Below are positions 10,904 to 18,346 of a DNA stretch of 30,827 bases, in pieces (position 1 is the first letter of the stretch; each line of letters starts with the position of its first letter). The notes below the pieces were generated by a model, which saw only the letters and a program-made list of their open reading frames with translations, did no database searches and was not told the DNA's origin. The position numbers and the translations under genes are program-made. Source of the DNA: Sulfurivermis sp040755915 (GTDB lineage Bacteria > Pseudomonadota > Gammaproteobacteria > Thiohalomonadales > Thiohalomonadaceae); assembly GCA_040755915.1 (NCBI GenBank), contig JBFLWM010000038.1, positions 1 to 30,827 of the forward strand, written 5' to 3'.

Positions 10904-10949
10904 ACTAAGCAATTACGCGGTGTCAGCACCGTACGGAGGAGCGTGGCCC

Positions 10950-12617
10950 ATGCTGGAACTGCCTGGCGGAAGAGTCATCGACCTGTCCACGGAACGGTCC
11001 AAATACCATGCCTTGCGCCAGCCCGGCCTCGGGCCGGATGCCGAGCACCAGGCGCTCCATGCCCTGGTGGATGTCCTCTACCGCTATCGCGACGAGGACG
11101 GCACGCCGCGCGCGGGCTGGACCGAGTACGACTACGAGTTCTCCGGCCACACCCTGGACAGCGTGCGCCATGCCGATGACTGGAGCGCCGAGGAGAAGGC
11201 GGCGCTGGATCGCTGGGTACGCCAGGAACCCCAGCGCCGTCACATCGAAACCGCGCGCCGCCGCCTCATCGACAGCCAGCCGCATCTGTCGGCCAAGGTC
11301 TATTCCGCGCCGCGCCACCTCTATTCCCTGCTGCGCCGGCGCCTCGCCGCCCTGCCCCAGCCGCGGGCCAGCGCCGCGCAATGGCGCGCCACCCTCGCCA
11401 ACATGACGCAGCACGGCGTGCGCGCCGAGGAACTGCACTGGTCGGGCCTGCCGGAGTTTCTGCGCCAGCTGCCGGCGGAGCGCATGCTGGACAAGGGAGA
11501 GCTGCTGCAGCGCCTGCAGTTCCGCCACATCCGCCTGGAACTCAGCACCGAGCAGATCTGGGGCGCCAACGGCGGCCTCAACTTCCGCGAGGTGGCACGG
11601 CGCATGCCGCATCAGGCGGTGTACCGCGCCGCGCTCAGGCTCGACGCCCACTGTCTGTGCGTGCAGCGCTACGTGGACTCCTGCTACAACTACCGCGTCG
11701 GCGTGGTGAAGACGCTGCACAACGGCCACCCCATGGCGCTGAACAAATACTGGTTCGCCCTCGACCCCTACGGCCGCGCCGTGCCCAACCCGGAGGCGGC
11801 GGAGGACGCCGCCTGCCGCCTGTTCTTCGACAGCAGCCTCGACGCCAAGCTTGCCGCCGATCGCCACGCGCGCGAACACTTCGACATCCGAAGCGGCGCC
11901 AGCAACCACACCCGCTATGACCATCTCACTCTGTTCGGCGGCCACGACTACCGCGAATGGCTGGTGACGCTGCCCGATCACCAGCGCATCTTTTTCGGCG
12001 GTCATTTCTACGATCACAACGTGCTGGTGCACATCCGTACCACCACCCGCAGCGACAGCGCCGGGCGCAAGCTGCTGTTCATCGAGGAGGTGCAGAGCGA
12101 CTGGCACCAGAGCGGCCGCCGCGACGGCTACGACACCAGCTGGTGGGGCCAGGTGGCCGATGCGCCGTTCAAGAAGGAATGGGCGGCACTGGCCGCCAAG
12201 CTGATGCTGATCCACGCCAGCGAGAACGGCTACGCCGGCATCGCCTGGCCGCCGGGTGACATCCAGGAACTGCGCTACATGCGTGAGCTGACGCCCATCA
12301 AGCAGCATTACGACCGGGAAATTCCCCAGGCCCTCAACCGCCTCGGCCGGCCGTTCCGCTGCATGGTGGAAACCACCCTGATCGCCACGCGCGAACCGTG
12401 GCTCAACATGGAGCGGCGTCAGGACAAGTGGCGGGTGGCCGATGGTCAGGGCAAGTTCCAGACCCGCGCCCGCTTCCAGAGCCGCGACGAGGCCATGGCC
12501 GTGGTCGCCCGCCATTGCCGTGCCACCGAACTCCCGGTGCCGGCCTTCTATCTCAACGACGCGTTGCGCGCACAGATCGCCGGGCACGGCCTGCCGCTGT
12601 TCGGCGAGACCTACTGA
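10950..12617 (+). CDS. Uncharacterised protein with a phage-polyprotein-like domain
   Basis: Function unknown; 555 residues, soluble, Arg-rich. The C-terminal half carries IEEVQSDWHQ (378-387), GRRDGY, then PFKKEW (406-411) and ENGYAGIAWPPGDIQELRY. I recall this combination from large polyvalent proteins of phages and integrative elements (EEIQSDWHQ, GRxxGY, PFxxxW, ENGYDxIAW). Here it is in a stand-alone chromosomal gene with host-like base composition and no phage genes nearby. Acidic E379/E380/D384 and H386 could be catalytic or metal-binding, but no reaction is established. GGAGGAG 8-9 nt before the ATG at 10950 decides the start; 10893 is an in-frame alternative without a ribosome site. 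It is divergent from the hydrolase-GDPD gene. Confidence 0.7.
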   Translation: MLELPGGRVIDLSTERSKYHALRQPGLGPDAEHQALHALVDVLYRYRDEDGTPRAGWTEYDYEFSGHTLDSVRHADDWSAEEKAALDRWVRQEPQRRHIETARRRLIDSQPHLSAKVYSAPRHLYSLLRRRLAALPQPRASAAQWRATLANMTQHGVRAEELHWSGLPEFLRQLPAERMLDKGELLQRLQFRHIRLELSTEQIWGANGGLNFREVARRMPHQAVYRAALRLDAHCLCVQRYVDSCYNYRVGVVKTLHNGHPMALNKYWFALDPYGRAVPNPEAAEDAACRLFFDSSLDAKLAADRHAREHFDIRSGASNHTRYDHLTLFGGHDYREWLVTLPDHQRIFFGGHFYDHNVLVHIRTTTRSDSAGRKLLFIEEVQSDWHQSGRRDGYDTSWWGQVADAPFKKEWAALAAKLMLIHASENGYAGIAWPPGDIQELRYMRELTPIKQHYDREIPQALNRLGRPFRCMVETTLIATREPWLNMERRQDKWRVADGQGKFQTRARFQSRDEAMAVVARHCRATELPVPAFYLNDALRAQIAGHGLPLFGETY

Positions 12618-12636
12618 GCACGGCATATGTCATCTT

Positions 12637-12665
12637 TTCCGTGACAGTGCCGGACTGTCACGGAA
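12637..12665. repeat. Perfect 12-bp inverted repeat between genes
   Basis: TTCCGTGACAGT (12637-12648) and ACTGTCACGGAA (12654-12665) are perfect inverted copies around GCCGG. There is no T-run on either strand, so a canonical intrinsic terminator is unlikely. It lies 20 bp after the stop of the upstream gene and 80 bp before the ATG of the next. It could be an operator (GTGA/TCAC halves) or an RNA processing hairpin. Confidence 0.6.
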
Positions 12666-12745
12666 CAATCCTGCCCACCCCTAGGCGACTGCCACGACCA
12701 CGCGCTATGCTGGCCGCTGTCATCACGCTGCGGGGCCGTCACTCC

Positions 12746-13426
12746 ATGAACGTCATCACCTACCAACTGAAGCTGGAAGACGGGCGCTCCTATGCCTTCG
12801 AGATCGACATCGATCGCCAGGCCGAAAGCTCGCTCACCGGCAGCCACGCCGCGTGGACGCAACTGGAAAACAACCGCTGCGCCAACTGTCCCCTCGACCC
12901 GGCGCAGGCCAGCTACTGCCCCGCTGCCGTGGATATCGAAGACATCGCCGCCCAGTTCGTGCAGACGCTGTCCATCCAGCGCGCCGATGTCTGGGTGCAC
13001 ACGCGCCAGCGCAGCTATTTCAAGAACACCGACTCGCAGACCTTTCTCAACTCCATCTTCGGCGTGATCATGGCCTCCAGCGCCTGTCCGATCCTCGCCC
13101 GCCTCAAGCCGCTGGCCTACTTCCATCTCCCCTTCGCCAATCTGGAAGAGACCTTCCACCGCCTGGTCGGCGCCTACCTGGTCAAACAATATCTCGGCCT
13201 GCGCGAAGGCGATGCCCAGCCGGACTGGGAGCTGAAGGGGCTGGAACAGCTCTACGCCGAACTGAAGACCGTCAACATCCACTTCATGAAACGCCTGCGC
13301 ACCGCCTCGAAGGAGGATGCCAGCATCAACGCCCTGCAATCCTACGTCTCGCTCACCCACCTGGTCGGCATGGGCGTGGACGACGTGCTCGGCAAGATGC
13401 TGCCGCTGCTGCGCAAGGGCTTCTGA
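12746..13426 (+). CDS. Conserved hypothetical protein with a CxxC...C cluster
   Basis: 226 residues of unknown function with no signal peptide or membrane helix. The N-terminal ~35 residues read as a small beta domain (VITYQLKLEDGRSYAFEIDIDR). A Cys cluster follows at C45, C48 and C58 (RCANCPLDPAQASYCP) and could bind a metal. The rest appears largely helical (QTFLNSIFGVIMASSACPIL, LVKQYLGLREGD, ALQSYVSLTHLVGMGVDDVL). I have seen similar proteins only as hypotheticals in gammaproteobacteria. The ribosome site before the ATG at 12746 is weak (GGGGC); an in-frame ATG at 12707 is possible. Confidence 0.7.
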   Translation: MNVITYQLKLEDGRSYAFEIDIDRQAESSLTGSHAAWTQLENNRCANCPLDPAQASYCPAAVDIEDIAAQFVQTLSIQRADVWVHTRQRSYFKNTDSQTFLNSIFGVIMASSACPILARLKPLAYFHLPFANLEETFHRLVGAYLVKQYLGLREGDAQPDWELKGLEQLYAELKTVNIHFMKRLRTASKEDASINALQSYVSLTHLVGMGVDDVLGKMLPLLRKGF

Positions 13427-13513
13427 CCGCGCCGTTTGCGGCATGACCCGGCCGGTAATGCGCCGGCCATATACGACGCCCCATCGCTGCGCCGCTCCCG
13501 CTTGCGGCATGAC

Positions 13514-13529
13514 GTGTATATGTATACAG
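13514..13529. promoter_or_regulatory. LexA (SOS) box upstream of yebG
   Basis: GTGTATATGTATACAG differs from the enterobacterial consensus CTGTATATATATACAG at only two positions and is followed by TA as in strong boxes. It lies 74 bp before the ATG of a YebG homologue, a known SOS gene in E. coli. Confidence 0.85.
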
Positions 13530-13603
13530 TACGCGTCGCATCCCTGTTTTCCGCTCCCAGGGGCGGAATCGAAAGGCAACTACCAGTAAGGAACCCTCCG
13601 ACC

Positions 13604-13888
13604 ATGGCTGTAATCGTCAGATACGCAAGCGACAAGGACCCCACCACCATGTTTGATAACCGCGCCGAGGCCGAGGCCTACGATGCCCGTCTGGAGCAGC
13701 AGGAAAATCTGGCCGAGCTGCTGGAACTGGCCGCCCGCGACGCCGGCATCACCCTGGCCACCGAGAGCACCCACCAGCTCGCCACGGCCCTGGTGGAGAA
13801 CCACGGTCCGCGCCTGCTGGAGGTGGTGACCGGCAAGAAACCGCGCCAGAGCCAGCCGAAAAAGCCGGCAGCCGAAGCAGGAGCCTGA
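13604..13888 (+). CDS. yebG: YebG family SOS-induced protein
   Basis: A 94-residue homologue of YebG, a small LexA-controlled protein of E. coli whose biochemical role remains poorly defined. Matching features are the start MAVIVRYASDKDP, the EAEAYDARLEQQENLAELLE helix, a second helix ending in LLEVVTGKK, and a disordered charged tail (here Lys/Pro/Ala-rich instead of His-rich). The LexA box 74 bp upstream is independent support. The ATG at 13604 has AAGGAACC upstream. It is probably monocistronic, as a hairpin follows the stop. Confidence 0.9.
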   Translation: MAVIVRYASDKDPTTMFDNRAEAEAYDARLEQQENLAELLELAARDAGITLATESTHQLATALVENHGPRLLEVVTGKKPRQSQPKKPAAEAGA

Positions 13889-13892
13889 ACCC

Positions 13893-13927
13893 GGTACCGT
13901 CCCTGCCTGCTGGCAGCGGACGGTGCC
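13893..13927 (+). terminator. Hairpin after yebG, possible terminator
   Basis: GGTACCGTCC (13893-13902) pairs with GGACGGTGCC (13918-13927) with one G-T wobble, leaving a 15-nt loop. It starts 4 nt after the yebG stop. There is no T-run, so termination is uncertain. Confidence 0.35.
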
Positions 13928-13979
13928 CGCGCCCTGCTATAGTTGTCCTGCGGGCACAAATCGCCAACAGGACAACCCC

Positions 13980-14540
13980 ATGCGCTACCTGATCCCCCTG
14001 CTGTGCATTCTTTGCGGTAACGCTGTTGCAGCGGATGCCCCGCGCCACGGCTTCTGGGGCGCCATCGACGTCGGTATCGGCCGAGTGAGCCTGGACCCGC
14101 AGGTGGCTGCCGAGCGCGACACCACGCGTCTGAATCTCGCCCTCGCCGGCGGCTATACGCTGCATCCACAACTGCAACTGGGCATCGCCGCCGGCGGCTG
14201 GAGCATCAGGTCCGGCAACATCTGGGATCCATCGGATGGTGAGGGACTGTCCAGCCTCTTCGCGGTGGCGCGAATCTGGCCCGGCGCCGACTCGAAACTG
14301 TTTTTCAAACTCGCCGGCGGGCGTGTCACACACTGGAACAACGCGGCGGCCGCAGCCGACGGCAGTGGCTCTGCCTATGAGGTTGGCCTCGGCTATGAGG
14401 TTTTCCGCTATGCCGGCACGGAGACCCACTGGTATATCAACTACGCCAGCGGCAGCATCGACGACTACACGGCAGCGGATGGTGTCAAACAGGACGAGGA
14501 TTTCTCCGCGCTCAGCACCGGCCTGACGCTGAGTTTCTAA
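13980..14540 (+). CDS. Small outer-membrane beta-barrel protein
   Basis: 186 residues. A signal peptide (MRYLIPLLCILCGNAVA, cleaved before ADAP) is followed by alternating amphipathic strands rich in Gly and aromatics (LNLALAGGYTL, LQLGIAAGGWSI, LFAVARIWPG, LFFKLAGGRVTHW, YEVGLGYEVFRY, HWYINYASGSI), and the chain ends LSTGLTLSF with terminal Phe. This is the pattern of an OmpW/Ail-sized eight-stranded barrel recognised by the BAM complex. The ligand or role is not visible. AGGAC precedes the ATG at 13980; longer in-frame starts would bury the signal peptide. Confidence 0.75.
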   Translation: MRYLIPLLCILCGNAVAADAPRHGFWGAIDVGIGRVSLDPQVAAERDTTRLNLALAGGYTLHPQLQLGIAAGGWSIRSGNIWDPSDGEGLSSLFAVARIWPGADSKLFFKLAGGRVTHWNNAAAAADGSGSAYEVGLGYEVFRYAGTETHWYINYASGSIDDYTAADGVKQDEDFSALSTGLTLSF

Positions 14541-14583
14541 AAGCCGTCGCCGACAGACCTGCCGCCACGACACGGGAAGATTC

Positions 14584-15249
14584 ATGACTGCCGAACCGCA
14601 AGCCAGCGCACCGGCCAGGACCGGCTCCGGCTGGAAGATCACCGCCATCGTCCTGCTCACCATCATCCTGACCGTGGTCCTGACACTGTGGCTGGTGTAT
14701 GCCATGGTGTTTCCCGCCGCGTTCAGCCCGGTGACACTGAATCCGCAGGAAAAGCAGGTGCTGGAACAGAAGCTGGCGCGCCTCGACACCACACGACATA
14801 TGACGCCAGCCAGGCCGTCTGCGCTCACACCGGAGCGCTACTCGGAGGTTGCTGCCCGCCGCGAGATCGCCCTCAGCGAAAGGGAGCTCAATGCCCTGCT
14901 CGCCCGCGACCCCGACCTCGCCCAGCGTCTCGTCATCGACCTGTCCGACAATCTCGCCAGTGCCAAGCTGCTGGTCCCCCTCGACCCGGAGTTTCCCCTG
15001 CTCGGCGGCAAGACCGTCAAGCTCACCGCCGGCATGGAGATACGCTACGCCGACGGCCGCCCGGTGATGCGTCTTCAGGGTGTCAGCGTGTGGGGCGTGC
15101 CGCTGCCCAATGCCTGGCTCGGCAATCTGAAGAATGTCGATCTGGTGCGGGAATTCGGCAACGACCAGGGCTTCTGGCAGGCCTTTGCCGCCGGCGTGGC
15201 GGCGATGGAAGTGAGGGACGGCGAGCTGCGGCTGACGCTCAAGGAATGA
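14584..15249 (+). CDS. Single-pass membrane protein, function unknown
   Basis: 221 residues. A short cytoplasmic N-terminus, one strong transmembrane helix (about 19-45, ITAIVLLTIILTVVLTLWLVYAMV), then a ~175-residue periplasmic domain. The domain reads as alternating helix and strand (ISERELNALLARDPDLAQ-like turn, LVIDLSDNLASAKLLVPLD, KTVKLTAGMEIRYADGRPVMRLQGVSVWGVPLPNAWLG, MEVRDGELRLTLKE) and recalls lipid-binding or AsmA-like beta-rich folds only loosely. GGGAAG lies 5 nt before the ATG. It starts 43 bp after the barrel gene, so co-transcription and an envelope function are plausible. Confidence 0.72.
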   Translation: MTAEPQASAPARTGSGWKITAIVLLTIILTVVLTLWLVYAMVFPAAFSPVTLNPQEKQVLEQKLARLDTTRHMTPARPSALTPERYSEVAARREIALSERELNALLARDPDLAQRLVIDLSDNLASAKLLVPLDPEFPLLGGKTVKLTAGMEIRYADGRPVMRLQGVSVWGVPLPNAWLGNLKNVDLVREFGNDQGFWQAFAAGVAAMEVRDGELRLTLKE

Positions 15250-15317
15250 TGCAGGCCTGACAGGCGACACACCGTCCGTGGCGTGGGGCCGGCTTCAGGT
15301 GACCGTGTTCTCCGCCG

Positions 15318-15929
15318 TCAGTTCTCCGCCAGCGCCTTCTGAATCAGCGGCAGCAGCGGTTCCGGCAGCGTGATGCCACCGGACAGCACGAACTGGTGCG
15401 CACGCTCCGACATCTTCTTCCAGGTCTTGCGGATGATGTCGATCCACTTGGCCTCGTCGTACTCCGGATGCTTGCCGGCGAACTCCAGCATGTAGTGCTC
15501 GATGAAGGTCAGGCCGGCGACGTCTTCCAGCAGCTGGGTGTCGCGGTTGACCTTCAGCGCCCGCTTGCCCACCGCCTGTTTCACCCGCTCGATATCCTCC
15601 GCAGCGCAACCTGCCTGCGCCATCAATGCCGCAGCAGTCTCCGCATGGAACTTGTAGAGATGGGTGCGCCATTGCAGATAGCCGTTGCGATCCATGGGAT
15701 AGTCGCTGCGCGGCGACTTCCAGCGCTGGATGTGTTGCGCGCGTATCGCCAACCGCTGCGCCTCATCGGCATCCGGCGTGTAACGCTGCAGGATGTCGGA
15801 CATGCGCTGGGAATACAGCAGTTCCTTCGCCCATTCCTTGCCGTCTGCCGTTTCGGTATTGGGATCGTCGGCATTGGCTGCATCGATGAGAGCGACCGCA
15901 CGCTCGTAGGCTGGTGTCTGCGGCGACAT
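15318..15929 (-). CDS. DUF4202 family protein
   Basis: 203 residues matching the DUF4202 family: start YERAVALIDAANADDPN, the KELLYSQRMSDILQRYTPDADEAQRLAIRAQHIQRWKSPRSDYPMDRNGYLQWR core and a KRALKVNRDTQLLEDVAGLTFIEHYM segment. The conserved His/Asp pattern (RAQHIQRW, LEDVAGL) looks HD-like, so hydrolase activity is conceivable; no function is established. It is found in bacteria and fungi and is cytosolic here. AGGAAGGA lies just before the ATG at 15929, so the longer frame to 15956 is rejected. Confidence 0.85.
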   Translation of the reverse strand: MSPQTPAYERAVALIDAANADDPNTETADGKEWAKELLYSQRMSDILQRYTPDADEAQRLAIRAQHIQRWKSPRSDYPMDRNGYLQWRTHLYKFHAETAAALMAQAGCAAEDIERVKQAVGKRALKVNRDTQLLEDVAGLTFIEHYMLEFAGKHPEYDEAKWIDIIRKTWKKMSERAHQFVLSGGITLPEPLLPLIQKALAEN

Positions 15930-16063
15930 GGGTAGTCCTTCCTGATGGGATAGCAAAGGATTCTAATGGCGCCGGGTGCGCGTTGCCAGCCCGCGGCCCG
16001 TTCAGCCTGGTTTCAGCTCCGCCCCGTAGGATGTCTCGCCATGACACACATTGCGGAGGGTTT

Positions 16064-16234
16064 ATGTTCGACAAGGCACTGAAACAGGTTCTGTTCGGGC
16101 TGTTGTTCATGATGGCCCTCACCCTCGCCTATGGCACCTTCTACGATCGCGGTTTTGCCCCCAGCCTTGCCGGCGTCGTGGGATTGGGTGACGACGGGCA
16201 CCACGGCAGGCACGAGGAGCACCATCATGACTAG
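16064..16234 (+). CDS. 56-residue His-tailed single-pass membrane protein
   Basis: A very small protein: one transmembrane helix (about 7-25, KQVLFGLLFMMALTLAYGTF) and a short hydrophilic tail ending in a His/Asp/Glu-rich cluster (DDGHHGRHEEHHHD). Such a tail could bind a metal such as Zn, Ni, Cu or Fe. GGAGGG lies 5 nt before the ATG. The last 8 bp overlap the start of the cytochrome b561 gene, so translation of the two is probably coupled and the protein may be a small subunit or metal-handling partner of that cytochrome. I know no named family. Confidence 0.65.
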   Translation: MFDKALKQVLFGLLFMMALTLAYGTFYDRGFAPSLAGVVGLGDDGHHGRHEEHHHD

Positions 16235-16784
16235 GCGCAGGATGCCATCGGCCTTCGATCTGCTGCTGCTCTGGCACGGCCTGTTCGCCGGCGCATACAC
16301 CGTTGCCTATCTCACTGCCGAGGGCGCTCCCGCCCTGCATGAGTTTTCCGGATACGTCGCCCTGGGGCTGCTGGCCCTGCGTTTCATGGTCGCCCGCCTC
16401 GCCGGTCAGCGCGCCCCCTGGGCCCTGCCCGTGCCACGCGCGGCTATGTGGAAAAACTTTGCCCGCCAGCTGCTCACCGGCCGGCTCGGCGCACTGCTCG
16501 GACGCACACCTTTCGCACCGCTCTCGGGACTGCTGATCCTGGGCGTCATGATCCTGGTGTCACTCAGCGGTCTGGCGGCGGACTGGTGGAAATGGGAGGA
16601 CCTGCACGAGGGGATGGCCGAGGGCTCCCTGCTGCTGGTGCTGGTCCACATTGCCATCGTGTCCTTTGCGCCGCTGCTGCGCCGCCTCGCTGCCAAGCGT
16701 GATGATGATGCCCGACTGGCCCCTGTGGCGCTGATGGCGTCCGGCAGCGAAAGACATGGTCGCAGCCCTGCCAGTCAGGCATGA
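16227..16784 (+). CDS. Cytochrome b561-type membrane protein
   Basis: Inner-membrane di-haem cytochrome b of 185 residues, resembling bacterial b561/Ni-hydrogenase cytochrome b proteins. Four hydrophobic helices are seen (about 11-30, 37-58, 85-112, 128-150). Candidate haem His ligands are in LLWHGL, ALHEFSG, DLHEGM and VLVHIAI, the expected spacing. It could pass electrons between a periplasmic partner and the quinone pool. GAGGAG lies 7 nt before the ATG at 16227, which overlaps the end of the His-tailed small protein gene. Confidence 0.82.
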   Translation: MTRRRMPSAFDLLLLWHGLFAGAYTVAYLTAEGAPALHEFSGYVALGLLALRFMVARLAGQRAPWALPVPRAAMWKNFARQLLTGRLGALLGRTPFAPLSGLLILGVMILVSLSGLAADWWKWEDLHEGMAEGSLLLVLVHIAIVSFAPLLRRLAAKRDDDARLAPVALMASGSERHGRSPASQA

Positions 16785-16844
16785 TGGGAACATGGCGGGC
16801 GTAGCCATTCGTGCCGCCGCATGACAATTTCCCGCGAGGTGCCG

Positions 16845-17084
16845 ATGAACAGGCAAGAAGTCGAGCTGTTGAGCAAAGAGGTCGAGATGCTGATGAATGA
16901 GCGGGCAAACCTGCTGCGCGTGGTGGGTGCGGCGGCCGTGCTGGTCACCAACACCGATGCCCAGACCCTGCCGCCCGGGGCAGTGAATGCCGCCGAGGTC
17001 CTGTCGGAGATGCTGAACGCCCTGCCCGAGGAGACCCTGAAGGACGCGCTCGATGCCGTCCATGCCGAACCGGATATGTCCTAG
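16845..17084 (+). CDS. Small coiled-coil hypothetical protein
   Basis: 79 residues, acidic, predicted mostly helical. The first ~35 residues (NRQEVELLSKEVEMLMNERANLLRVVG) have heptad-like hydrophobic spacing typical of a coiled coil. A short linker (TLPPGAVNAAE) and two more helices follow. There is no signal peptide or known motif. GAGGTG lies 4 nt before the ATG at 16845, preferred over the in-frame ATG at 16821. It is convergent with the pseudouridine-synthase homologue (27-bp gap). Confidence 0.6.
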   Translation: MNRQEVELLSKEVEMLMNERANLLRVVGAAAVLVTNTDAQTLPPGAVNAAEVLSEMLNALPEETLKDALDAVHAEPDMS

Positions 17085-17111
17085 GGCCTGTGCGCCCTGC
17101 TCCGGCACTCA

Positions 17112-17825
17112 CTAGAACCGCTCCCGTTCCCCCAGATAGCGCCACTGCCCCGGCGGCAGCTCCGCCATCGGCAGGCGGCCGATACGGATACGTTTCATCG
17201 CCACCACCTGCAGCCCGACCTGCCCGCACATGAAACGGAGCTGGCCCGGCTGCGGATTCTTGAGGGCGAAGCGCAACCGGTTTTCGCTCTGCCAGCTCAC
17301 CTTGATGGCCGGCAATGCCCGGCCGGCGAACTGCAGGCCATGCTGCAACAGCTCCAGCCCGTCGGGCGCGATGGTGCCGGCCACTTCGACCACATACTCC
17401 TGCTCCACCGGCCGCTCAGCGTCGCCGAGCCGGCGGACCACGCGCCGATCCTGTGTGAATACCGCCAGCCCCGACGCTCCCTCCTGCAAGGGCAAGACCG
17501 CGGTCAGTCGTGCAAAGTGACTGCGCAACACGCGTCTGGGCGTCGGGTCATCGGCGACATGCGTTTCCGGCGTCATCTGCCTTGCCGCCTCCGCTTCGTT
17601 GCTATCGGCCGCCTGGTGCAGCAACAGGGTGACGGGCTCCTGTGGCTCGGCCCGGGCCTGCGGGTCGAGTTCAACCGTCTGCTCATCCCCCACCCGGTAC
17701 TGCGGCTCGTCCACCGGCACACCATCGACGCGCACCCAGCCGCCGGTGATGTACAGCTCCGCCTCCCGGCGCGAGCAGGGCAGCATGTGGGCCAGGCGTT
17801 TGGCTAGGCGGACAGTTTCAGGCAT
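17112..17825 (-). CDS. RsuA/RluF-family pseudouridine synthase homologue lacking the catalytic Asp
   Basis: 237 residues with the RsuA/RluB/E/F layout: an N-terminal S4 RNA-binding domain (about 1-55, RLAKRLAHMLPCSRREAELYITGGWVRVDG), a linker of about 40 residues, then the synthase fold. In active members the catalytic loop reads GRLD-x-x-(S/T)-x-GL. Here the aligned stretch is VLPLQEGASGLAVFTQD, so the Asp is Gln114 and the Arg is Pro. Downstream family motifs persist (EQEYVVEVAG, KNPQPGQLRFMCGQVGLQVVAMKRIRIG). It probably still binds RNA but should not isomerise uridine. The ATG at 17825 has GGGAC upstream. Confidence 0.82.
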   Translation of the reverse strand: MPETVRLAKRLAHMLPCSRREAELYITGGWVRVDGVPVDEPQYRVGDEQTVELDPQARAEPQEPVTLLLHQAADSNEAEAARQMTPETHVADDPTPRRVLRSHFARLTAVLPLQEGASGLAVFTQDRRVVRRLGDAERPVEQEYVVEVAGTIAPDGLELLQHGLQFAGRALPAIKVSWQSENRLRFALKNPQPGQLRFMCGQVGLQVVAMKRIRIGRLPMAELPPGQWRYLGERERF

Positions 17826-17920
17826 GGGCGGAGTCCCGGCGGGTGATGGCCCTATTGTAACCGGCAGCCTGCCCCGGCAGGCGTGGCGGGCGGATAAAAT
17901 GCCGGTGTGAAAATTTGGCG

Positions 17921-17948
17921 TTGACAGATGCGGGCAACCCGTTAGAAT
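17921..17948 (+). promoter_or_regulatory. Strong sigma70 promoter of tRNA-Gly
   Basis: A consensus -35 TTGACA (17921-17926), a 16-bp spacer and TAGAAT (17943-17948) precede the tRNA. A GC-only stretch (GCGCGCC) follows at the expected start site, typical of stringently controlled stable-RNA promoters. The tRNA begins 14 bp after the -10. Confidence 0.85.
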
Positions 17949-17962
17949 TGCGCGCCTCTCAA

Positions 17963-18038
<76 letters not shown>

Positions 18039-18346
18039 TTCATAATTCGGCGCCGGGGTATTTCCTTTCCCCCACCCCACACGCGCCCACACAGAAACAG
18101 CGGTCCCCGACGCACCAACCCTGGCGCGATCGCGCCCCGGTTGCGCATCCCTTGGGTCACTTGACAGCCTATAGGCGAATGTTTATCAAGTAGCTTGGGC
18201 TAGACATCCCGGACGAAGCCATTTTCGTTGCGCGGCCGCGCGTAGTTATCTATCAGCCTGTATGTCGCTCTCCCAGCCCGGGGCGACCTTTCTGCGGCAG
18301 CTGAGCACATATCCAGGTTCACCCAAAAACTGTAGGAATATGGGCC
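18039..18346. other. Intergenic region between tRNA-Gly and the periplasmic binding protein gene
   Basis: No gene is seen. It holds a 12-bp GC palindrome GCGCGGCCGCGC (18230-18241) and a good promoter at 18161-18189 (listed separately). No integrase or repeated tRNA 3' end is visible, so the tRNA does not appear to be an occupied attachment site within this window. Confidence 0.5.
18161..18189 (+). promoter_or_regulatory. Candidate promoter of the binding-protein/GGDEF-EAL operon
   Basis: A consensus TTGACA (18161-18166), a 17-bp spacer and TATCAA (18184-18189, 4 of 6 matches). The transcript would have a leader of about 150 nt before the ATG at 18347, and the leader includes the GC palindrome at 18230-18241. 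Confidence 0.55.

Noticed and set aside
12637..12665. Intrinsic terminator at the 12-bp inverted repeat
   Set aside because: No T-run follows the stem on either strand.
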